Shown here: positions 6,278-10,537 of the stretch, one piece after another
How the letters are laid out: every line of letters starts with the position of its first letter
Position numbering within the stretch: position 1 is the first letter of the stretch
From: an uncultured Clostridia bacterium
GTDB lineage: Bacteria > Bacillota > Clostridia > Oscillospirales > CAG-272
Assembly (NCBI GenBank): GCA_937892405.1
Contig: CALAFS010000167.1
Span: 1-10,537, forward strand
Direction of reading: 5' to 3'
DNA length: 10,537 bases
The notes under the pieces: generated by a model
Told to the model about the DNA's origin: nothing
The model's database searches: none
What the model saw: the letters and a program-made list of their open reading frames with translations, nothing else
Made by a program: the position numbers and the translations under genes

Positions 6278-8842
6278 ATGAGAGAGCGTACTTTGTTACG
6301 GCTTTTGTATGACCGCAAAAACAATATCATATTGCGTGCCTCTCTGCCCGAGCTGCGGGGGAGGACGCTCGAGGAGTCCCTCGCGGAGGAAAAAGTGCGA
6401 GCGATCCTCTCGGACATGCGCGGCATCGGCGGGGAGAACCTCTTTGCCATGATCGACGGTCTGAAGACCGATGCGCAGGTCAAATCCTTCGGCTCCGTTT
6501 CGGGGAACGCGTTCTACACCGTCAGCATCGAGACGACGAGGCGGGGGAATTTTCGGATCTCCCTTGTCAGAACCCCGCTCATTCAGGGAATTTCGACCGA
6601 GCGGCATGTCAGGGTGATCGCCGCCATCGTTATCGCCGCCGTACTTGCGGCAAGTGTCCTGCTCTGCCTCTATATGCGGCAGGACATGTACGACAAAAAG
6701 AACGCTGACGCGAACGAGACCGTCGAGATGGTCTCAAAGCAGATCGACAAGACGGTGTCGGCGGAATTTGATTCCTGGTTCAACGATCTGAATATGATCG
6801 GCACGCTACTACTTGATTATCCCGTCTTCAGCGGAAACGAGGAGCATGTCGATGAGGTGCTCGATGTCATTCGCCCCTCCTTGCCCTTCCGAGATGTCGG
6901 ACTTCTTCTCGAGACGGGAAACCTGTATTTCGATTCGGAAAATGTCATCAATATCGCCTATGAGAAACTGACGCGGAAACTGGTGATCGACGGCGAGGCG
7001 GCGATCGACTGTGTGGATCTTGCGGGAGAGGAGTATGTCGTCTTCGGGATTCCCGTCTCGCGCGGTGCGAGGCAGGAGGTCGGGCGGATCGCCGCGATCT
7101 GCGGCGTGGCGGAGATCGGCGCGATCTCCGAGCTTCTCCCGATCAACGCGTTCGGCAATTCGACGATCACCAGTATCATCAAGGACGACGGCTTTCGCGT
7201 CGCGGTCAGCGAGAGCTCACTGGTGGACGGGAATTGGGAGTATCAGAACCTCTTTACCATGATCGGACGGCTGGTCGGGGCGAAGGAGTATGCGGCGTTT
7301 GAGACCGCGTACCTCGCAGGGCAGTCGGGTATGATAAAGATCGACGGGGAAAGCGAAAACTTCTATGTGTACTACTCCCCCCTGCAAATCAATACCGAGG
7401 AGCTGAGCAATGCGGAAAAGTGGCATGTTGTCATCTATGTGCCCGAGTCCGCGATCTTCAGTTCTGTCTCGCAGATGTTCAATACCATCATGATCGTGAC
7501 TGTGTTGCTCCTTCTTTTCGCATCGCTTGTGGTCGCGTATCTTGTCCTGATGTATCTGCGCAAGAGAAACCTTGACATCCTGACCAACCGCCGCCTCATG
7601 GAGGTGGAGGTGCTGGAGATGGCGGCGAAACAGGCGGAAGAAGCCAACCATGCAAAAACCGTCTTCTTCAGCAACATGTCGCATGACATGCGCACCCCGC
7701 TCAACGGCATCATCGGCATGAGCGCGATCGCGAAGAACCACATCGACGATCCTGCGACGGTGAAGGACTGCATCGACAAGATCGTTGGCGCGGGAGAACA
7801 CATGCTCTCCCTTGTCAACAATGTGCTGGACATCAGCCGCATTGAGAGCAACCGGGTCGAGATTCTGCATGAGCCGATGAACATTGAACGGATCGTGTCG
7901 GAGTGTGGTTCGATTATCGACGGACAGATCGAGACGCGGAACCTGCATTTTACTCTGAACATGTCATCCCTCCGCTATCCCGATGTGGTCGGTGATGCTT
8001 TGCACCTCCGTCAGGTGCTGATCAATCTGCTCGGCAACGCGGTGAAGTTTACGCCCGACGGCGGCACCGTCTCCCTGACGGTAAAGGAGCTTTCCGAAGG
8101 AGAGGGACGCGTCACTTACGAGTTCCGGGTGAAGGACAGCGGCATCGGCATGTCGCAGGAATTCGCCGAGCACATGTTTGAGCCTTTCACGCAGGAGCAC
8201 CGCGCCGACGGCGAGGGCTTGCAGACGCAGGGCTCGGGGCTCGGACTTGCCATTTCCTCGCAGTTTGTCCGCCTGATGGGCGGTGAGATCACGGCGAAGA
8301 GCGGGATCGGGGAAGGGACGGAGATGACCGTGACGATCCCCTTCGAGATCAGCACCGAGACTGCGCTCGAGGCGGAAAGACACAAGGAGGAGATCCGCCG
8401 CGTCACCGAGAGCGCGGTTGCCGCGGATCTTTCGGGCACCCGTGTCCTTCTTGTCGAGGACAACGAGCTGAACCGCGAGATCGCCACCGTGCTCCTGACC
8501 GAGAACGGATTGACGGTAGAGGAGGCAGCCAACGGAAAAGAGGCGTGCGAAAAGTTCCTCTCCCACACCGAGCATTATTACGATGTCATTCTGATGGATG
8601 TCATGATGCCCGTCATGGACGGGCTTGCGGCGACGCGGGTCATTCGCGCATCGGACAACCCGAACGCGAAGAACGTGCCCATTCTCGCCATGACCGCGAA
8701 TGTCTTCGAGGACGACATCCGCCACACGCGCGAGGCAGGCATGAACGACCACCTCTCAAAGCCGATTCAGATCGCCGAAGTCCTGAAATCCATCAGAACC
8801 TTCACTGCCGTAAAAATTCAGAACTTATCGAATGCAGAATGA
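6278..8842 (+). CDS. Hybrid sensor histidine kinase with receiver domain
   Basis: This 854-residue membrane kinase starts at an ATG with GGGAGG 6 nt upstream; an in-frame TAG at 6245 rules out an upstream start. Order: residues 1-108, a soluble N-terminal region of no certain family (vaguely PAS/Cache-like); TM1 about 111-133; an extracytoplasmic sensor about 135-398, probably of the dCache type; TM2 about 402-427; a coiled linker; then HisKA with SHDMRTPLNG (His469). The ATPase domain has N-box NLLGNAVKF (Asn587), G1 DSGIGM (620-625) and G2 GSGLGLAIS (652-660). The receiver has acidic pair Glu727/Asp728, phospho-acceptor Asp774 (MDVMMPVMDG), Thr806 and Lys828. All catalytic residues are present, so it should autophosphorylate and pass phosphate to its own receiver. 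No HPt or output domain is fused, so a separate HPt and regulator are needed. It is the last gene of the operon. Its last ten or so codons are made of repeat sequence. Confidence 0.96.
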   Translation: MRERTLLRLLYDRKNNIILRASLPELRGRTLEESLAEEKVRAILSDMRGIGGENLFAMIDGLKTDAQVKSFGSVSGNAFYTVSIETTRRGNFRISLVRTPLIQGISTERHVRVIAAIVIAAVLAASVLLCLYMRQDMYDKKNADANETVEMVSKQIDKTVSAEFDSWFNDLNMIGTLLLDYPVFSGNEEHVDEVLDVIRPSLPFRDVGLLLETGNLYFDSENVINIAYEKLTRKLVIDGEAAIDCVDLAGEEYVVFGIPVSRGARQEVGRIAAICGVAEIGAISELLPINAFGNSTITSIIKDDGFRVAVSESSLVDGNWEYQNLFTMIGRLVGAKEYAAFETAYLAGQSGMIKIDGESENFYVYYSPLQINTEELSNAEKWHVVIYVPESAIFSSVSQMFNTIMIVTVLLLLFASLVVAYLVLMYLRKRNLDILTNRRLMEVEVLEMAAKQAEEANHAKTVFFSNMSHDMRTPLNGIIGMSAIAKNHIDDPATVKDCIDKIVGAGEHMLSLVNNVLDISRIESNRVEILHEPMNIERIVSECGSIIDGQIETRNLHFTLNMSSLRYPDVVGDALHLRQVLINLLGNAVKFTPDGGTVSLTVKELSEGEGRVTYEFRVKDSGIGMSQEFAEHMFEPFTQEHRADGEGLQTQGSGLGLAISSQFVRLMGGEITAKSGIGEGTEMTVTIPFEISTETALEAERHKEEIRRVTESAVAADLSGTRVLLVEDNELNREIATVLLTENGLTVEEAANGKEACEKFLSHTEHYYDVILMDVMMPVMDGLAATRVIRASDNPNAKNVPILAMTANVFEDDIRHTREAGMNDHLSKPIQIAEVLKSIRTFTAVKIQNLSNAE

Positions 8843-8940
8843 AGAATTATGAATTAAGAACTTAGAAAATGCAGAATGAAGAATTATGAATTAAGAACTT
8901 AGAAAATGCAGAATTAAGAATTATGAATTCAGAATTATTT
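8814..8940. repeat. 37-bp tandem direct repeats overlapping the kinase 3' end
   Basis: Units start at 8831, 8868 and 8905 with an exact 37-bp period. Units 1 and 2 are nearly identical (start AATGCAGAATGAAGAATTAT). Unit 3 diverges after about 12 bases (TTAAG for TGAAG, then TTCAGAATTATTT). A degenerate end of another unit lies at 8814-8830 (AATTCAGAACTTATCG against AATTAAGAACTTAGAA). The A/T-rich composition contrasts sharply with the flanking genes. The kinase stop (TGA 8840-8842) lies in unit 1. The repeats abut one another with no spacers, so this is not a CRISPR array. Confidence 0.9.
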
Positions 8941-8944
8941 ACTC

Positions 8945-8995
8945 TCGCCGCAGGCGAATTTCACATGTCTTTGACATATTTCACGCGCGAAGCGC
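8945..8995. repeat. 20-bp units: mini-hairpin plus constant ATTTCAC
   Basis: Two adjacent 20-bp units each consist of a 13-nt perfect hairpin (5-bp stem, 3-nt loop) followed by ATTTCAC: TCGCC-gca-GGCGA then ATTTCAC (8945-8964), and ATGTC-ttt-GACAT then ATTTCAC (8965-8984). A third hairpin follows at once (GCGC-gaa-GCGC, 8985-8995) without the constant tail. Stem sequences differ completely while pairing and spacing are kept. The first stem lies just after the 37-bp tandem repeats. Confidence 0.75.
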
Positions 8996-9009
8996 CCCGT
9001 CAAGGGGCG
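8993..9009. repeat. GC hairpin, partial relative of the GTAGGGGCGACC repeat
   Basis: CGCCCC (8993-8998), a 5-nt loop and GGGGCG (9004-9009) form a perfect 6-bp stem that overlaps the preceding GCGC hairpin. The right arm continues into GGGGCGACCCG, which resembles the start of the repeats at 9068 and 9148, so it may be a decayed copy. Confidence 0.5.
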
Positions 9010-9067
9010 ACCCGCTCGCTTTGTCAATCACATACGCTTTTTCGGGGCATTTTCGTCCGATTCTCAT

Positions 9068-9092
9068 CGTAGGGGCGACCATCGGTCGCCCG
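9068..9092 (+). repeat. Outer inverted repeat, left arm
   Basis: This 25-bp arm begins CGTAGGGGCGACC and is the exact reverse complement of 9362-9386. It is also a palindrome itself: GGGCGACC, ATC loop, GGTCGCCC (8-bp stem). Confidence 0.9.
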
Positions 9093-9147
9093 CTTTGCGC
9101 AAAACTTACAAAAAGAGAACGATCGAGTCGGGAACGCTCTCCCCCGT

Positions 9148-9175
9148 TTGTAGGGGTCGGCGCCAAGGGCGACCC
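9148..9175 (+). repeat. Inner inverted repeat, left arm
   Basis: This 28-bp arm begins TTGTAGGGGTCGGCGCC and is the exact reverse complement of 9282-9309. It shares the GTAGGGG opening and the GGGCGACC-type ending with the outer arm but has a different centre, so the two pairs are related variants. The arm can fold on itself (GGGTCG/CGACCC). Confidence 0.9.
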
Positions 9176-9281
9176 ACAAAACGCAAGATGCCGATATGCG
9201 CTATTGGGAGGCTGTTTCGCAATCATTTGCCCGTAGGGGCGAAAGTCCCTCAACAAAGCGTGTATAATCAACAGGCGTAAC

Positions 9282-9309
9282 GGGTCGCCCTTGGCGCCGA
9301 CCCCTACAA
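9282..9309 (-). repeat. Inner inverted repeat, right arm
   Basis: Exact 28-bp reverse complement of 9148-9175, separated from it by a 106-bp core. Confidence 0.9.
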
Positions 9310-9361
9310 GGTACCGAAGAGCGAGCGTCTCTTTTTGATGTTGTAACAATGAGAGCGCAGA

Positions 9362-9386
9362 CGGGCGACCGATGGTCGCCCCTACG
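9362..9386 (-). repeat. Outer inverted repeat, right arm
   Basis: Exact 25-bp reverse complement of 9068-9092, including its internal 8-bp stem GGGCGACC/GGTCGCCC. Confidence 0.9.
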
Positions 9387-9441
9387 GGAAAAGCGGTGGC
9401 AAAGCACCAAAATAACGCGAATATGCAAACTCTATTTTACA

Positions 9442-9484
9442 AAAATCCGTGCGGCAGACTGGTTTTGTCTGCCGCACGGATTTT
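9442..9484 (-). terminator. Strong intrinsic terminator after the HPt gene
   Basis: A perfect 18-bp stem (9442-9459 with 9467-9484) has a GC-rich core GTGCGGCAGAC and a 7-nt loop. On the minus strand, transcripts leaving the HPt gene (stop at 9498) meet the stem 13 nt later, followed by a run of five Ts. The A/T-rich stem base (AAAATCC/GGATTTT) makes it work in both directions, so it may also stop plus-strand transcripts that have passed the repeat region, although it lies about 600 nt after the kinase stop codon. Confidence 0.9.
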
Positions 9485-9497
9485 GTATTACTTCACT

Positions 9498-9848
9498 TTA
9501 TGCGTCGAGCTTTTCGATGGCGTCGATAACTTTTTTGTACTCTTTTTCAAGGGCGGTAAAATACTTTTCTTCGGGGATTTCCTTTCTCGGGCGGAGGAGC
9601 TCGGTCAGCTCCGACGCGGCGGAGAAGAGGGAGGAGAGTCCGAGGGACGCTGCCACGCCCTTGAGTGTATGGGCGGCGCGGAAGGTGCTCTCGATGTCGC
9701 CTGCCGCCCTCGCTTTGATAAGCTCCGCATGGGAGGGATCGGCGGCAAACTTTTTTACGAAGCGCGAGATCAGCGCCTCGTTTTGCAATCTGCCTGACAC
9801 TTCTTCAAAATCACCGCCCACGGCGGTATAGAATTCGCAGATATTCAC
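9498..9848 (-). CDS. Stand-alone HPt phosphotransfer protein
   Basis: This 116-residue protein is a single histidine phosphotransfer domain. The signature AAHTLKGVAASLG (residues 58-70) gives the phospho-acceptor His60 with the conserved Lys63 and Gly64, and the flanking helices (residues 22-36, 38-50, 51-67, 71-86, 93-114) fit the four-helix HPt bundle. There are no catalytic ATPase residues; HPt proteins shuttle phosphate between receiver domains in the cytoplasm. The start chosen is GTG at 9848-9846, because AAGGAG (9861-9856) lies 7 nt upstream and the domain begins right after it. The frame is open further upstream, but that part is Arg/Ser/Pro-rich and overlaps the GGDEF gene. It follows the GGDEF gene by 37 nt in the same direction and is convergent with the hybrid kinase, which has a receiver but no HPt, so it may be that kinase's partner (inference). 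Confidence 0.9.
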   Translation of the reverse strand: MNICEFYTAVGGDFEEVSGRLQNEALISRFVKKFAADPSHAELIKARAAGDIESTFRAAHTLKGVAASLGLSSLFSAASELTELLRPRKEIPEEKYFTALEKEYKKVIDAIEKLDA

Positions 9849-9885
9849 GGTTTTACTCCTTATCTTTCTTTGGTGCGGCATGTGC

Positions 9886-10537
9886 CTACCGCTCTTTTTC
9901 CTTGTGCATTTCGCGGTCGGCGTCCGAGATTGCCTGCGCGAGAGGGGATACCTCGGAGACACAGCCGACGGCGATCTCGGGGTGAAGGTCGGGATAGCCT
10001 TCCGCCGTCGCCGCGAGAACCTTTTCCCTGAGCGCGTCCACCGTATCCCGGAAGGTGACGGGTCTGATCCCACGGAAGAGAATCAGAAATTCGTTGCCGC
10101 TGTAACGGATCAGCGTGTCGTTTTCTCCGATGGCGGCGGAGAGTGTGTCGGCGGCCGCCCTCAGAAGGGCGTCTCCGGCGTCATGTCCGTAAGTCTCGTT
10201 GACTGTGTGCAGATGTACGAGGTCGAAGAGCGCGACGCCCTCCACATGGCGCAGATTCGGCAGAAAGTCTTCGAGATACGCGCGGGAAAACGCGTGCGTC
10301 AGCGTGTCACGGTAGAAGTTCACAAGGACAAAGTCGGGGCGGTCGGGCAGAGAATCCCGAAGGGAGATGTCAGTGTCGCTCTCCATAGGGAAAAGCAGCT
10401 CCGCGACGCAGTCCCGTCCGTTCAGTCGCACGCGACGGGAGAGGACGGAGACCATTTTGCCGTCTTCTCCGACCTCCAGCTTGCTGAACCAGCTCTTTTT
10501 GGCGAGCGACTTTGCCGAGGTGCAGTTCTTGCATGGG
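9886..10537 (-). CDS. GGDEF-family protein with degenerate signature (N-terminus beyond window)
   Basis: The frame is open to the right edge, so the beginning is missing; the visible part is 216 residues. It opens with PCKNC, then LxxxxxxSWFSKLEV and RRVRLNGRDCVAELLF, a PAS-like region with a PCxxC motif often seen ahead of GGDEF domains in Clostridia. The GGDEF domain follows: DTLTHAFSRAYLED, then FDLVHLHTVNETYGHDAGDALL (first Asp, Asn and GHxxGD kept; the second Asp of DxD is Val), then RYSGNEF at 10087-10107 instead of RYGGDEF. The protein ends at DADREMHKEKER. The third signature residue, a metal ligand in active cyclases, is Asn, and the first Gly is Ser, so diguanylate cyclase activity is doubtful. 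The Arg of the RxxD inhibitory site is also absent (GEND). It probably leads an operon with the HPt gene. A GTP- or c-di-GMP-sensing, or structural, role is possible but unproven. Confidence 0.87.
   Translation of the reverse strand, partial: PCKNCTSAKSLAKKSWFSKLEVGEDGKMVSVLSRRVRLNGRDCVAELLFPMESDTDISLRDSLPDRPDFVLVNFYRDTLTHAFSRAYLEDFLPNLRHVEGVALFDLVHLHTVNETYGHDAGDALLRAAADTLSAAIGENDTLIRYSGNEFLILFRGIRPVTFRDTVDALREKVLAATAEGYPDLHPEIAVGCVSEVSPLAQAISDADREMHKEKER

Larger units (their letters stand above)
9068..9386. repeat. Nested inverted-repeat element (about 320 bp)
   Basis: Two different pairs of perfect inverted repeats share nearly the same axis: an outer 25-bp pair (9068-9092 with 9362-9386) and an inner 28-bp pair (9148-9175 with 9282-9309). 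A 10-bp pair lies between them (CAAAAAGAGA 9109-9118 with its complement at 9328-9337). Their midpoints are 9227, 9228.5 and 9223. The core (9176-9281) has no gene but holds another degenerate unit, GTAGGGGCGAAAGTCCC, at 9233-9249. The structure sits between convergent genes, where it would lie in the 3' region of any read-through transcript. It could be a miniature non-autonomous element, a pair of clustered intergenic palindromes inserted in opposite orientation, or an RNA structure. No transposase is present. Confidence 0.8.

Noticed and set aside
8831..8940. Possible CRISPR array (37-bp period)
   Set aside because: The units abut directly with no spacers, and no cas genes are present.
9263..9268. 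TATAAT inside the core of the nested inverted repeat, a possible promoter
   Set aside because: No -35-like hexamer at 16-18 nt upstream, no TGn in the right register, and no gene downstream before the terminator.
8981..9428. Several 60-120 codon open frames in the repeat region with products containing strings such as VGATIGRP
   Set aside because: They are translations of the GTAGGGGCGACC-type palindromes. Such frames recur wherever these repeats occur and carry no start signals.
9849..10073. N-terminal extension of the HPt protein to 191 residues
   Set aside because: The extra residues are Arg/Ser/Pro-rich, come from the GGDEF gene read in another frame, and a good Shine-Dalgarno precedes the GTG at 9848.

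Overview
The window looks like a piece of the chromosome of a gut-type Clostridia (Bacillota). The sequence is GC-rich. Its genes start behind strong purine-rich Shine-Dalgarno sites, its exported proteins carry lipoprotein signals and the cell-surface modules typical of monoderm gut anaerobes (Big_3, InlB-type and BspA-type leucine-rich repeats), and its signalling proteins (two-TM hybrid histidine kinase, stand-alone HPt, GGDEF protein with a PCxxC region) resemble those of Oscillospiraceae/Lachnospiraceae-like genomes. The taxon is inferred from style only; no rRNA or marker gene is present.

Layout. (1) 1-449, minus strand: the N-terminal part of a multi-helix membrane protein resembling YhhN/TMEM86 (lysoplasmalogenase family), cut by the window edge, with a near-consensus sigma-A promoter at 602-630. 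(2) 450-966: a divergent intergenic region. Between the two promoters lie five consecutive hairpins (651-820) that no gene explains. (3) 967-8842, plus strand: a three-gene operon with gaps of 23 and 41 nt. It encodes a solute-binding-type lipoprotein with an extra C-terminal domain that resembles the 5'-nucleotidase C-terminal domain, a 1158-residue BspA-like LRR lipoprotein with a long helical tail of no recognised family, and an 854-residue hybrid sensor histidine kinase with an extracytoplasmic sensor and a C-terminal receiver. (4) 8814-9390: a mosaic of repeats, made of 37-bp tandem repeats that run into the kinase stop codon, 20-bp units of a mini-hairpin plus ATTTCAC, and a nested inverted-repeat structure of about 320 bp. 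(5) 9442-10537, minus strand: a strong terminator, a stand-alone HPt protein, and a GGDEF-family protein with a degenerate signature (SGNEF), which runs off the right edge.

How the genes may work together (inference). The plus-strand operon has a solute-binding-like lipoprotein but no ABC permease or ATPase next to it, and it ends with a sensor kinase. A reasonable model is a surface-sensing system in which the two lipoproteins sit outside the membrane and present or sense a ligand for the kinase. The kinase receiver would then pass phosphate to an HPt, for which the convergent gene at 9498-9848 is an obvious candidate, and on to a response regulator outside the window. The GGDEF protein co-transcribed with the HPt probably does not make c-di-GMP if its altered signature is a guide.
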